This document shows, piece by piece, positions 17,927-26,604 of a DNA stretch of 42,912 nucleotides (its first letter is position 1; each line of letters opens with the position of its first letter). The notes below the pieces were generated by a model. The model saw only the letters and a list, made by a program, of their open reading frames with translations. It had not been told where the DNA came from and did no database searches. Both the position numbers and the translations under genes were made by a program. Origin of the DNA: Acetatifactor sp. (GTDB taxonomy: Bacteria > Bacillota > Clostridia > Lachnospirales > Lachnospiraceae); assembly GCA_022511465.1 (NCBI GenBank), contig JAFLRM010000002.1:87845-130756 (forward strand), in the 5' to 3' direction.

Positions 17927-18157
17927 ATGAGCGATTTAACCGCTACCAACTGCGGCTGCAACAACGGCAATGACTACAACACCGCAAACTTCTTCGGAGG
18001 CAACAGCTGCATCTGGATCATCCTTCTGTTACTGTTCTGCAACGGCAATGACAACGGCTGTGGCGGAAACGGCCTGTTTGGCAGAAGTGGCAACAACAGC
18101 TGCTGTGAATGGATCATTCTGCTTCTGATCCTCAGCTCCTGCTGCGGCAACAACTAA
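17927..18157 (+). CDS. High-cysteine, Gly/Asn-rich small protein (chorion-class HCB13-like)
   Basis: This 76-residue protein is built of two similar halves. In each, Cys/Gly/Asn clusters surround a short hydrophobic block (CIWIILLLLFC and CEWIILLLIL). It resembles small proteins of Clostridia labelled chorion class high-cysteine HCB protein 13, which I associate with spores. That family name comes from memory and I could not check it. GGAGG lies 8 nt before the ATG. It is monocistronic: a strong terminator follows and the upstream neighbour is divergent. A structural, disulphide-linked coat role is inferred. Confidence 0.75.
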   Translation: MSDLTATNCGCNNGNDYNTANFFGGNSCIWIILLLLFCNGNDNGCGGNGLFGRSGNNSCCEWIILLLILSSCCGNN

Positions 18158-18180
18158 GTCAGGCGATACCACGCGATATA

Positions 18181-18210
18181 GATAGGCTCCTCCGGGAGCC
18201 TATCATTTTT
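18181..18210 (+). terminator. Terminator of the high-cysteine gene
   Basis: A perfect 10-bp stem (GATAGGCTCC with GGAGCCTATC) and a TCCG loop are followed by ATTTTT. Confidence 0.9.
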
Positions 18211-18261
18211 CCTCTCCCTGTCTCATAGGATAGAACAAGAATGCGAAGCAAGGGGGGTAAT

Positions 18262-18768
18262 ATGATGGACGAGAAGGATCTGGATAAGGTGACCGCTTTT
18301 GACACTCTATTTACCACCAACCATATCCAGATGTGTAAGGTTCTCATGAGCTATCTGGAGCCTCCCGCCCGTCAGACCCTTGCAGTCTACATAAAACTGG
18401 CGGAGCTTAACTACACACTCTCCTTTTTAAAGAGACACCCTTTCGCCGCGTTCCCTGCGGGCACTTCCCCTGCAAAGCCGGATATCGGCAAGATCTGTGA
18501 GGAGGTACAGCCCTACTTGAGTCCATCCGAACAAAACAGGCTTAAGTCTGTCATGAATACCATGCAGAGTTTTCAGAATCTACAGGATATGATGGAGATG
18601 ATGCAGATGATGAAGGAGCTTTTCCCGGAGGGAAGCGGCGAAGGCGGAGCTGACCTTCTCTCCGGCCTTGCCGGTCTCTCCGGCATGGGCACTGCGGCCG
18701 AGGGCGATGGCGGCCTCGACATGGTCTCCATCCTGCAGATGCTTCAGGGCTTCCAGATTCCCGACTAA
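18262..18768 (+). CDS. Small helical protein of unknown function
   Basis: I do not recognise the family. The 168-residue product is predicted soluble and largely helical. A first block (about residues 1-65) contains FTTNHIQMCKVLMSYLEP. A Met-rich amphipathic helix (MMEMMQMMKELF) lies near residues 110-122, and a Gly/Ala/Leu-rich tail follows. The paired ATGs at 18262 and 18265 follow AAGGGGGG, so either could start translation. An ATG at 18241 has no site. The next gene starts 30 nt downstream, is similarly helical, and also has a Met-rich MMSMMLPMM segment, so the two are probably an operon and perhaps partners. Confidence 0.75.
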   Translation: MMDEKDLDKVTAFDTLFTTNHIQMCKVLMSYLEPPARQTLAVYIKLAELNYTLSFLKRHPFAAFPAGTSPAKPDIGKICEEVQPYLSPSEQNRLKSVMNTMQSFQNLQDMMEMMQMMKELFPEGSGEGGADLLSGLAGLSGMGTAAEGDGGLDMVSILQMLQGFQIPD

Positions 18769-18798
18769 TGTATCGTATAAAGGAAGGAGGGGGTTCAT

Positions 18799-19107
18799 AT
18801 GAGTGAATCACAGGCTTCAAACCAGCGTCCTGCCTGGATGGAGGACGAACTGGTGCGGGAGATCCCACAAAAGAAACTGGATTTTCTGGGACAGCTTTTC
18901 ACGGAAAGTCAGGGCAAGAGTCAGAAAGAGATGATGTCCATGATGCTTCCAATGATGCGGCGCGCCAAAGCGGAGCATCTAAGCTTTACTACACAGGAGA
19001 TGAACTCTGCCATCGCGGCTATCCGCAAACACAGCACTTCCGAAGAGTTATCGAAGATCGACAAGATACTGTCCCAGGCCGGACAGCAAAAGGGCACCCC
19101 TCAGTAA
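18799..19107 (+). CDS. Small helical protein of unknown function, partner of preceding gene
   Basis: The 102-residue product has no signal peptide, membrane helix or cysteines. It is charged and helical, with a MMSMMLPMMRRA segment near residues 45-57 that echoes the Met-rich helix of the gene upstream. The ATG has GGAAGGAGGGGG 4-8 nt upstream, a very strong site. The stop codon lies within the hairpin that ends the transcript. I assign no function. Confidence 0.75.
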   Translation: MSESQASNQRPAWMEDELVREIPQKKLDFLGQLFTESQGKSQKEMMSMMLPMMRRAKAEHLSFTTQEMNSAIAAIRKHSTSEELSKIDKILSQAGQQKGTPQ

Positions 19108-19115
19108 GGGGTGCC
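19093..19115. terminator. Convergent hairpin between small gene and leuS
   Basis: GGCACCCCT pairs with AGGGGTGCC over 9 bp around a 5-nt loop that includes part of the stop codon of the plus-strand gene. For leuS it is followed by CTTTTG. There is no clear T run for the plus-strand gene. Confidence 0.6.
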
Positions 19116-19132
19116 ACAATAACAATCGTTAT

Positions 19133-21544
19133 TTACTTCGCCACAATGTTCACGATCTTACCCGGCACGTAGATCTCCTTGACAATGTTGCCGGTGAGCT
19201 TATCGCCCAGAGCCTCCTTGGCCTGTTCGATCACTGCCTCCTTGGCCTCATCCTTGGGAATCATGATAGTCGTGCGCAACTTACCGTTCACCTGAACCGC
19301 GATCTCGATGGTATCCTCTACGGTCTTCGCCTCGTCAAACTCCGGCCATGTGGTCTGATAGATCCTGCCCTCGTAGCCGGCAACGCTCCAAAGTTCCTCC
19401 GTAATGTGGGGAGCCACTGGATTGAGCAGGGTGAGCAGTGTCTTGTACTCTCCTCTTGTGACGGAATTCTTCCTGTAAAATTCGTTGATCAGAGACATCA
19501 TGGCAGCGATGGCCGTATTGTACTTCAAATTCTCAAAATCGCTTGACACTTTCTTGATGGTCTGGTGCATCTTAGTCTCCAGATCAGCGCTGTAGCCATC
19601 ATCATCTGTCAGGATATCCTGCAGCTTCCACACCCTCTCAAGGAATCTTCTGCAGCCTTTCACCCCATCCTCACTCCACGCGGCGCTCAGGTCAAAGGCT
19701 CCAATAAACATCTCATAGGTGCGGAGGGTGTCCGCCCCGTAGTCTCTCACAATATCGTCAGGGTTTACCACGTTTCCTCGAGATTTGGACATCTTCTCAC
19801 CGTTGGAGCCAAGGATCATGCCGTGGCTGGTCCTCTTCCGGTAAGGCTCGGCACAATTCACCACTTTCTGGTCATAGAGGAAGCGGTGCCAGAACCGGGA
19901 GTAGAGAAGGTGCAAAGTAGTATGCTCCATACCGCCGTTGTACCAGTCCACAGGCATCCAGTAGTTTAATGCCTCTTTGCTTGCGAGCTCTTTGTCATTA
20001 TCCGGGTCGGTGTAGCGCAGGAAATACCAGGAGGAACCAGCCCACTGTGGCATGGTGTCCGTCTCTCTCTTTGCGGGACCGCCGCAGCGGGGACAGGCAG
20101 TGTTCACCCAGTCCGTCATGGCCGCCAGCGGAGAATCACCATTATCCGTGGGCATATAGCTCTCCACCTCGGGAAGCTCCAAAGGCAGTTCGCTCTCATC
20201 CAAAGGCACATAGCCGCACTTGTCGCAGCATACAACGGGAATCGGCTCTCCCCAGTAACGCTGTCTGGAAAATACCCAGTCGCGCAGCTTGAAGTTGGTC
20301 TTGCTTGTTCCTATACCTTTCTCCTCCAGATAGGAGATGATCTTTTTCTTGGCATCCGCCACAGACAGGCCATCCAAAAAATCGGAATTTACCAAGGTTC
20401 CGGTGGCCACATCCGTATAAACTGCCTCCTGCACGCTGACAGGACTTCCCGCCACCACCTCGATGATGGGAAGGTCAAACTTCTTGGCAAACTCCCAGTC
20501 TCTCTCATCGTGAGCGGGAACGGCCATGATGGCGCCGGTTCCGTAAGTCATCAATACATAGTCGGAGATCCAGACGGGGATCTCTTTGCCATTTACGGGG
20601 TTGACAGCGGTAATACCCTGAATGGCAACGCCGGTCTTATCCTTGGCAAGTTCTGTTCTCTCAAAGTCGGACTTTCTGGCCGCCATCTCGCGGTAAGCCA
20701 CAATCTCATCCCAGTTGCCGATCTCATCCTTGTATTTATCGATCAAAGGGTGCTCCGGCGAAAGCACCATATAGGTGACACCGAAGAGAGTGTCCGGCCT
20801 TGTGGTATAAATTTTCATCTTATCGTCTTTTCCGGCCAGCGCAAAATCCACCTCGGCACCCTGGCTCTTTCCGATCCAGTTCTTCTGAGACACCTTGATG
20901 CGCTCCACATAATCCACAGTGTCCAATCCCTCGATCAGCTTGTCGGCGTACTCAGTGATCTTTAACATCCACTGGCTCTTCACCCTGCGGACTACCTCGG
21001 AGCCGCAGCGCTCGCAGACGCCATTCACAACTTCCTCGTTGGCAAGACCCACCTTGCAGGAAGTACACCAGTTAATAGGCATCTCCGACTTATAGGCAAG
21101 GCCCGCGTTAAAAAGTTTTAAGAAGATCCACTGAGTCCACTTATAGTAATTCGGATCAGTGGTGTTGATCTCTCTGTCCCAGTCGAAGGAATAGCCGAGA
21201 GCGTGAAGCTGTCCCTTAAATCGCTCCACATTGTTCTTGGTCACGATCCTGGGGTGGATCTTGTTCTGGATAGCATAGTTCTCGGTGGGCAGACCGAACG
21301 CATCCCATCCCATAGGATACAGTACATTATAGCCCTGCATTCTTCTCTTGCGGGCCACGATATCCAGCGCGGTATAAGGTCTGGGATGACCTACGTGGAG
21401 CCCCTGTCCTGACGGGTATGGGAACTCCACCAGCGCATAATATTTAGGTCTGGAGTAATCGTCGGAGGTCTTAAACGCCTTCTCGTCATCCCAAACCTTC
21501 TGCCATTTTGCTTCCACCTCGTGGTGGTTGTAAGGTACTGACAT
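19133..21544 (-). CDS. leuS: Leucyl-tRNA synthetase
   Basis: This class I synthetase charges tRNA-Leu. The HIGH-equivalent is [12 protein letters not shown] (about residues 47-58), where Arg-Pro replaces the more usual Glu-Gly. The KMSKS motif is [11 protein letters not shown] zinc-type cysteine cluster (CTSCK...CERCG) lies near residue 160, and the editing (CP1) insertion is present with [18 protein letters not shown]. The anticodon-binding domain occupies the C terminus. The 803-residue length is normal. AGAGGAGAG precedes the ATG. Expression is controlled by the T-box leader upstream. Confidence 0.98.
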   Translation of the reverse strand: MSVPYNHHEVEAKWQKVWDDEKAFKTSDDYSRPKYYALVEFPYPSGQGLHVGHPRPYTALDIVARKRRMQGYNVLYPMGWDAFGLPTENYAIQNKIHPRIVTKNNVERFKGQLHALGYSFDWDREINTTDPNYYKWTQWIFLKLFNAGLAYKSEMPINWCTSCKVGLANEEVVNGVCERCGSEVVRRVKSQWMLKITEYADKLIEGLDTVDYVERIKVSQKNWIGKSQGAEVDFALAGKDDKMKIYTTRPDTLFGVTYMVLSPEHPLIDKYKDEIGNWDEIVAYREMAARKSDFERTELAKDKTGVAIQGITAVNPVNGKEIPVWISDYVLMTYGTGAIMAVPAHDERDWEFAKKFDLPIIEVVAGSPVSVQEAVYTDVATGTLVNSDFLDGLSVADAKKKIISYLEEKGIGTSKTNFKLRDWVFSRQRYWGEPIPVVCCDKCGYVPLDESELPLELPEVESYMPTDNGDSPLAAMTDWVNTACPRCGGPAKRETDTMPQWAGSSWYFLRYTDPDNDKELASKEALNYWMPVDWYNGGMEHTTLHLLYSRFWHRFLYDQKVVNCAEPYRKRTSHGMILGSNGEKMSKSRGNVVNPDDIVRDYGADTLRTYEMFIGAFDLSAAWSEDGVKGCRRFLERVWKLQDILTDDDGYSADLETKMHQTIKKVSSDFENLKYNTAIAAMMSLINEFYRKNSVTRGEYKTLLTLLNPVAPHITEELWSVAGYEGRIYQTTWPEFDEAKTVEDTIEIAVQVNGKLRTTIMIPKDEAKEAVIEQAKEALGDKLTGNIVKEIYVPGKIVNIVAK

Positions 21545-21666
21545 AATCTCTCCTCTCTTCTGTAGGCCGCTATCTTCTACGCCTCACAGATGACAAACTC
21601 ATTCACATTCACAAAATTCTTTTCTAAAAATAACACACGTAATCATTCTGTACTACTTCGTGCATT

Positions 21667-21946
21667 TTAAAAGCCCTCTCGTCACTTAGAGACGAAAGGG
21701 CTTCATTCCGTGGTACCACTCTAATTCGCGTAGAAAATTTAATTTTCTGCTGCGCACTTTTTTAAAATCGTTAACGAGATCACCCGCCCTGCCATACCCA
21801 CGCACGTGCGCTTCCGGCAGAGGACTCCGAGGCCAGTTGGGAACATCTCGCTGCCGCCTCACACCACCCGGCGGCTCTCTGAAAGTCCGATGCTCTTAAT
21901 ATTCCTCATCAGCGTCAGTTTCTTTATCTTTAATTTTCTAAAACTA
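21667..21946 (-). promoter_or_regulatory. Leucine T-box leader of leuS
   Basis: A T-box riboswitch senses uncharged tRNA-Leu. On the minus strand, stem I contains the typical AGAGAGCCG and GGTGGTGTGAG motifs. A CTC specifier sits in GGCCTCGGAG at about 21829-21831. The T-box AGAGTGGTACCACGG (about 21709-21723) is followed by a terminator stem (AAGCCCTTTCGTC with GACGAGAGGGCTT) and a short T run at about 21667-21672. Readthrough would need antiterminator pairing with the tRNA 3' end. Confidence 0.93.
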
Positions 21947-21952
21947 ACGCCT

Positions 21953-21981
21953 ATTTTATCCTGTTTTTGCCTGGCTGTCAA
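21953..21981 (-). promoter_or_regulatory. leuS T-box promoter
   Basis: On the minus strand the -35 TTGACA lies at 21976-21981 and the -10 TAAAAT at 21953-21958, with a 17-bp spacer, directly downstream of the EF-G paralogue. Confidence 0.85.
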
Positions 21982-21985
21982 GCAT

Positions 21986-24076
21986 TTATTCCACACTGTT
22001 CTCCGCAACCTTAGCCGCTCTGGCAGCGACCTCCTTCTCCTGCACATCGGAGGGAGCCTGCTCATAGCGGGCGAACTCGTAGGCGTACTCTCCCCTGCCG
22101 CCGGTCATGGAACGAAGATCTGTGCAGTAACCGAACAGTCCGCTCATGGGAATGTCCGCCTCGATCACCTGCTTGCCGCCGGGTGCAGGGTTCATGCCGA
22201 GTACACGTCCTCTTCTCTTGTTCAGGTCGCCCATGACATCGCCGGTGTAGGCATCGGGAACGGTCACCTTCAGGCTCATGATGGGCTCCAGCAGAATTGG
22301 CTGTGCTTCCATGAAACCTTTCTTGAAGGCCTGAACCGTAGCAACCTTGAACGCCAGCTCGGAGGAGTCCACTGGATGGTAGGAACCATCATAGAGCACC
22401 GCCTTCACACCCACCACGGGGTAAGCTGCCAGAGGCCCTCTCTCCACCGCATCCTGCAGTCCCTTTTCCACCGCCGGGAAGAAGTTTTTGGGTACGGCGC
22501 CTCCCACAACCTCCTGCTCGAAGGTGTAAGCCTGCTCCACATCTTCGGAAGGCGAAAAGCGCATCTTTACATGACCATACTGTCCATGGCCGCCGGACTG
22601 CTTCTTGTATTTGTACTCCACATCAGAATTCTTCTTTATGGTCTCCTTGTATGCGATCTTGGGATTCTCCAGTTCAACCTCCACCTTGTACTCGTTGAGC
22701 AATCTGCTCACCACGATCTCCAAGTGCTGGTCACCCATTCCGTAGAGGAGGAGCTGATGGTTCTCGGAGTCGTTCACCGAGCGCAGAGTCAGATCTTCAT
22801 GGGTCATCTTCTGCAGCGCCTGGGAGATCTTATCCACGTCCGCCTTGTTCTTGGGCTTGTAGCGCATATAGGTGTAAGGTGTGGAGATATCAAACTTGCC
22901 ATACTTGATGGTGGTTGCCTTAGTGGAGAGGCTGTCGCCGGTTCTGGCGGCGGTCAGCTTTGCAAGGGCACCGATATCACCTGCATGCAATTCGCTCACC
23001 TCGATGGGCTTGTTGCCCTGCATCACATACAGCTTGCCGATCTTCTCCTCGATATCCTTGTCTACGTTGTAAAGCAGGTCATCGGTCTTTAACACGCCGG
23101 AGTTGACCTTGATCAGGGAGTATTTGCCGATAAACGGATCCACGATCGTCTTCCAGATGTACGCCGACTTCGCCTTGGAGAAATCATAGTCCGCATTGTA
23201 GATCTCGTTGGTCTTCATATTGATGCCCGCCACCTGACGGTTCTCGGGGCTTGGCATGTATTTGATGATATCGTCAAGCAAGGTGTAGATGCCCTGACAC
23301 AGAGTGTTGGATCCCATGGTCATGGGAACAATACTTCCCTCACACACGTTGGTCCTGAGCGCCGCACGGATCTCCGACTCGGAGAACTCCTCTCCGCTGA
23401 AATATCGGTCCATCATCTCCTCGCTGGTCTCTGCAACTGCCTCCATCAGAGTGTCACGGCAGATCTGCAGATTGGCCTTATTATACTCCGGTACTTCGCA
23501 GGGCACGACCTCCTTGCCCTCCCAGCGGTTGCCGGTCTCGGTGATGACGTTGACGTATCCCACAAACTTCTCATTCTCGCGGATCGGGAGATTGAAAGGT
23601 GCCATCTTCTTGCCGTAGAGGGCGGTCATATCCTCCACCACCTGTCGGAAAGAGGCGTTGTCCACGTCAATGTTGGACACATAGACAAAGCGGGGCAGCT
23701 TATACTTTTCGCACAGATCCCAAGCTTTCTGGGTGCCGACCTCAATGCCCGACTTGCCGTTTACCACGATGATGGCAGCGCCTGCAGCGCTTACCGCCTC
23801 CTCTACCTCGCCCACAAAGTCAAAGTAGCCCGGTGTGTCTATCACATTGATCTTGTGTCCCTCCCACTCAATCGGAATCACGGATGTGTTGATGGAGAAC
23901 TTTCTCTTCTGCTCTTCCTTACTGTAGTCACTCACGGTGTTGCCGTCGGTCACTTTCCCCAGGCGGGATGTAATGCCGGACAGGTAGGCGAAAGCTTCCG
24001 CCAGACTGGTCTTGCCGCTGCCGCCATGGCCTAGCAGAACCACATTACGAATCTTGTCAGTTGTGTAGATATTCAT
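21986..24076 (-). CDS. Elongation factor G paralogue (FusA2-like translational GTPase)
   Basis: The domain order is that of EF-G, from the GTPase domain to a C-terminal EF-G_C fold. G1 is GHGGSGKTS (residues 16-24), where canonical EF-G has AHIDAGKTT. G3 is DTPGYFDF (80-87). The G4 position reads SNID (134-137) where translational GTPases normally have NKXD. The switch I region around KRKFSINTSV is conserved in outline. At 696 residues it has full EF-G length. It does not lie with rpsL-rpsG-tuf and is therefore more likely a paralogue than the essential EF-G. GGAGG lies 7 nt before the ATG. Confidence 0.88.
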   Translation of the reverse strand: MNIYTTDKIRNVVLLGHGGSGKTSLAEAFAYLSGITSRLGKVTDGNTVSDYSKEEQKRKFSINTSVIPIEWEGHKINVIDTPGYFDFVGEVEEAVSAAGAAIIVVNGKSGIEVGTQKAWDLCEKYKLPRFVYVSNIDVDNASFRQVVEDMTALYGKKMAPFNLPIRENEKFVGYVNVITETGNRWEGKEVVPCEVPEYNKANLQICRDTLMEAVAETSEEMMDRYFSGEEFSESEIRAALRTNVCEGSIVPMTMGSNTLCQGIYTLLDDIIKYMPSPENRQVAGINMKTNEIYNADYDFSKAKSAYIWKTIVDPFIGKYSLIKVNSGVLKTDDLLYNVDKDIEEKIGKLYVMQGNKPIEVSELHAGDIGALAKLTAARTGDSLSTKATTIKYGKFDISTPYTYMRYKPKNKADVDKISQALQKMTHEDLTLRSVNDSENHQLLLYGMGDQHLEIVVSRLLNEYKVEVELENPKIAYKETIKKNSDVEYKYKKQSGGHGQYGHVKMRFSPSEDVEQAYTFEQEVVGGAVPKNFFPAVEKGLQDAVERGPLAAYPVVGVKAVLYDGSYHPVDSSELAFKVATVQAFKKGFMEAQPILLEPIMSLKVTVPDAYTGDVMGDLNKRRGRVLGMNPAPGGKQVIEADIPMSGLFGYCTDLRSMTGGRGEYAYEFARYEQAPSDVQEKEVAARAAKVAENSVE

Positions 24077-24149
24077 ATTCCGTCCTCCATTTTTACATTT
24101 TCGGGCAGTCTTCCGACGCTTTTGTTGGAATTTTACGCCCCATGTGTCT

Positions 24150-24178
24150 ATTTTACTAAATATTGCTGCTTTTTACAA
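24150..24178 (-). promoter_or_regulatory. Promoter of the EF-G paralogue
   Basis: On the minus strand the -35 TTGTAA lies at 24173-24178 and the -10 TAAAAT at 24150-24155, with a 17-bp spacer. Confidence 0.65.
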
Positions 24179-24249
24179 GTAATTGTTAGCACTTTTTACT
24201 CTCTGCGGCCACTTTTTTGCCCCAATCCGGCATCTCTCCCGAAAGACGG

Positions 24250-24278
24250 TTGATTTTCATGCTTTAAAGTGATATAGT
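24250..24278 (+). promoter_or_regulatory. tyrA promoter
   Basis: The -35 TTGATT lies at 24250-24255 and the -10 TATAGT at 24273-24278, with a 17-bp spacer. Confidence 0.65.
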
Positions 24279-24329
24279 GTTATGCAGTTAAAGATTTACC
24301 GAGAATCTATCCAAAGGAGATTTTGATCG

Positions 24330-25430
24330 ATGGGATCCATTACTTGTGGCTTTATCGGGCTGGGACTGATCGGCGGCTCCATCGCGCGGGCCATTCGTGA
24401 GAACATACCGGGTGCGACGATCATTGCCTACGATATCAATCCGGAGGCTCTTTCGCTCGCTAAGGAAACGGGAGTGGCAGACAGCACATGCTCCTCCATT
24501 GACGACAGTTTTTCGGCCTGTGACTATCTCTTTTTATGTGCACCGGTACAGAAAAATGACGAGAATCTTCAGGCGGTAAAGAAAGTATTGTCCCCCAACT
24601 GTCTGCTGACGGATGTGGGAAGTGTCAAAACAGGGATCCACCGCGCTATCAAAGAAGCCGGTCTGGAAAGTCAGTTTATCGGCGGCCATCCCATGGCGGG
24701 CAGTGAGCGTGTGGGGTTTGTCAATTCTAAAGCGCTGCTTCTGCAGAATGCATACTACATTCTAACCCCTACGGAGAAGGTTCCCTCTGAAAAAGTAGAA
24801 GCCTACCGAAATCTGGTGGAGCATCTGGGCGCTCTCCCGCTCATCCTAAACTGTGAACAGCACGACTATGTGACCGCCGCGGTCAGCCATCTGCCTCACG
24901 TGATCGCTGCATCTTTGGTCAACCTGGTGCGGGACAGTGACTCACATGACGGCATTATGAAGCAGATCGCCGCCGGAGGATTTAAAGATATCACGCGTAT
25001 TGCCTCCTCTTCCGCCGTGATGTGGCAACAGATCTGTCTCACCAACACGGAGAATATCAAAGGACTTTTGTCCGACTACATAGATGTGCTCTGTGAGATC
25101 CGGGAACAGTTGGATTCCTCGGACGCAGATGCATTGTATCAGCTCTTTGACAACGCAAGAATTTATCGTGACTCTTTCAACAATACATCCAGCGGCCCTA
25201 TCAAGCGGAATTACATGTTAAAGCTTGATATTGCCGACGAGCCTGGCGCACTGGCAGCCATCGCTACGATCCTTGCACTCAACGCGATCAGTATCAAAAA
25301 TATTGGAATTGCGCACAACAGAGAATATGAGGGCGGTGTGCTCCGCATTGAATTTTATGATGAGGCCTCCGTGGAGAGAGCCAAAGAGATTCTGTTGGGG
25401 AAAGGGTATACGATAAACGAGCGCGGGTGA
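24330..25430 (+). CDS. tyrA: Prephenate dehydrogenase with C-terminal ACT domain
   Basis: The enzyme converts prephenate to 4-hydroxyphenylpyruvate in tyrosine synthesis. The Rossmann nucleotide loop is GLGLIGGS (about residues 10-17). The catalytic-domain motifs are GGHPMAGSERVGF, with the conserved histidine, and SHLPHVIAASL. Residues about 297-366 form an ACT domain (LDIADEPGALAAIATILA), which in this family usually mediates feedback by tyrosine. The 366-residue length fits. AAGGAG precedes the ATG. It is a single gene flanked by divergent and convergent neighbours. Confidence 0.95.
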   Translation: MGSITCGFIGLGLIGGSIARAIRENIPGATIIAYDINPEALSLAKETGVADSTCSSIDDSFSACDYLFLCAPVQKNDENLQAVKKVLSPNCLLTDVGSVKTGIHRAIKEAGLESQFIGGHPMAGSERVGFVNSKALLLQNAYYILTPTEKVPSEKVEAYRNLVEHLGALPLILNCEQHDYVTAAVSHLPHVIAASLVNLVRDSDSHDGIMKQIAAGGFKDITRIASSSAVMWQQICLTNTENIKGLLSDYIDVLCEIREQLDSSDADALYQLFDNARIYRDSFNNTSSGPIKRNYMLKLDIADEPGALAAIATILALNAISIKNIGIAHNREYEGGVLRIEFYDEASVERAKEILLGKGYTINERG

Positions 25431-25489
25431 TAGGCAATTAGAGTCAGTCGGGCGATCCCTTCCCCACAGGGTGACCCTTTATTACACAA

Positions 25490-26059
25490 TTACCGCATCT
25501 TAGCTTTCCGCTTCTTCTTTCGCCCTATCCCACATCGATACAGCTTCATTCCGATCCTTTCCATCATCACACAGAACAGCACACCACAGGCACCACCCAC
25601 GGTATCCAGCAGCACATCCAAAAAGCTCCCGTATCTTCCGGGGATAAAAAGCTGGTGCAGCTCATCTCCCGCCGCTGAGGTAAACACCCACACAATTACA
25701 AGCAGATAGAGTCTGCGCCCTCTCTCCCACCAGGGTCTCCACATAGAGTACACTAGCACTCCCATGCAGGCATACTCAAATAAGTGGGCCAGTTTGCGGA
25801 TGGGATGCTCCCAGTATGCAGCAAGATCATCCATCATACCCTGTGTCCACTGTCCCCCTACAAGGGTATTCACGATCTCTACACAGCGCTCAGAGATACG
25901 ATAGCTCAGGCCTCCCGACTGCTCTCCATTTTGATCGGAGAAAGAAAAAATTATGCTATAAAGAAAAAAAAGGAGCAAGGCGGCCACAATGGTGACCACC
26001 TGTTTCCTTCTCTTGTAGTTTTGTTTCACTGATCGTGCCATAAAAGGATTATTCTTCAT
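25490..26059 (-). CDS. VanZ-family membrane protein
   Basis: The protein has about four hydrophobic segments and the VanZ pattern: RKLAHLFEYACMG near the middle, DELHQLFIPGRYGSFLDVLLDTVGG after it, and a basic C-terminal tail. VanZ relatives are linked to teicoplanin tolerance, but most are uncharacterised. The start is uncertain: ATGs at 26059 and 26041 and a GTG at 26065 are all in frame and none has a strong site. The ATG at 26059 overlaps the pilZ stop, so coupling to pilZ is likely. Confidence 0.85.
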   Translation of the reverse strand: MKNNPFMARSVKQNYKRRKQVVTIVAALLLFFLYSIIFSFSDQNGEQSGGLSYRISERCVEIVNTLVGGQWTQGMMDDLAAYWEHPIRKLAHLFEYACMGVLVYSMWRPWWERGRRLYLLVIVWVFTSAAGDELHQLFIPGRYGSFLDVLLDTVGGACGVLFCVMMERIGMKLYRCGIGRKKKRKAKMR

Positions 26060-26384
26060 TTTCACTGACGGTCTGATACGCCGCTATTCTGGAGACATCG
26101 GTCTCAGACATTCCGATGAACACGGCACCGTACTCATATGGATCCGATTTCTCATCGATTCTTACAATCTTTAGAAACGCATGGAGTACCTCCTTTGTCC
26201 AAAGGGTCAGATGGCACTCATACACGTCATTGATCTGCAGCGCCTCCATGCACTGAAACCCTATGCCGCGCTTGGACACATCCATAATGCGGATCAAAAC
26301 GTCCTTTGGCTTGTCTTCGTCCAGAGTGTTGATCGTCAGGTTAGCCTCCAGCTCCATTCTCTTGTTTCTTCTTCTCTCTTGCAT
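26049..26384 (-). CDS. PilZ-domain protein, probable c-di-GMP binder
   Basis: This 111-residue single-domain protein has both ligand motifs of PilZ: RRNKR (R5 and R9, RxxxR) and DVSKRG (D35, S37, G40; DxSxxG). It therefore probably binds cyclic di-GMP and relays it to a partner that is not evident here. The start has AGGAG 6 nt upstream. That site lies in the last arm of the repeated leader element, so translation may depend on how the leader folds. It overlaps the VanZ-like gene. Confidence 0.88.
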   Translation of the reverse strand: MQERRRNKRMELEANLTINTLDEDKPKDVLIRIMDVSKRGIGFQCMEALQINDVYECHLTLWTKEVLHAFLKIVRIDEKSDPYEYGAVFIGMSETDVSRIAAYQTVSENEE

Positions 26385-26390
26385 AAGATT

Positions 26391-26578
26391 CTCCTGCCTC
26401 CCACGGGCAGAGCCTCGTAATCATCGATTCTCCTGCCTCTTGCGGGCAGAGCCTCGTAATCCCTTCGGGATTCCTCGGTCGCTTCGCTCGTCAAATACAC
26501 AAATGCGCATCTGCTCAAGCAAGCTTGGCAGGCACGCATTTGTGCATTTGACTCTGCCCTTTGCGTACATTTTATCAT
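26391..26578 (-). repeat. Long copy of the repeated self-complementary 5' leader (pilZ), with 39-bp tandem duplication
   Basis: On the minus strand the order is GTACGCAAAGGGCAGAG, an 18-bp palindrome arm (26535-26552) with its partner at 26490-26507 (17 matches and one G-U), a GAA-capped hairpin AATCCCGAAGGGATT, and then TTACGAGGCTCTGCCC. GGGCAGAG at 26552-26559 pairs with CTCTGCCC at 26444-26451 or at 26405-26412. The last 39-bp unit, holding CTCTGCCC and GGCAGGAG, is duplicated (starts at 26391 and 26430). A frame runs through it but has no independent support as a protein. Confidence 0.85.
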
Positions 26579-26604
26579 TATATTACATTTTACACAAGAA
26601 TAAT

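Noticed and set aside
18241..18262. Upstream ATG as start of the 18262 gene
   Set aside because: The reading from 18241 has no ribosome site and runs through the AAGGGGGG that serves the ATG pair at 18262/18265.
21806..23092. 428-residue plus-strand frame
   Set aside because: It is antisense to the leuS T-box and the EF-G paralogue. The opposite strand has full domain conservation.
25431..25489. Terminator between tyrA and the VanZ-like gene
   Set aside because: Only a 4-bp AGGG-TGA-CCCT stem with a broken T run is visible, too weak to call.
26336..26578. 80-residue minus-strand frame through the pilZ leader repeat
   Set aside because: It follows the self-complementary repeat and its 39-bp duplication (repeated DYEALP residues). 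It overlaps pilZ out of frame and has no ribosome site, so it is better explained as leader RNA.
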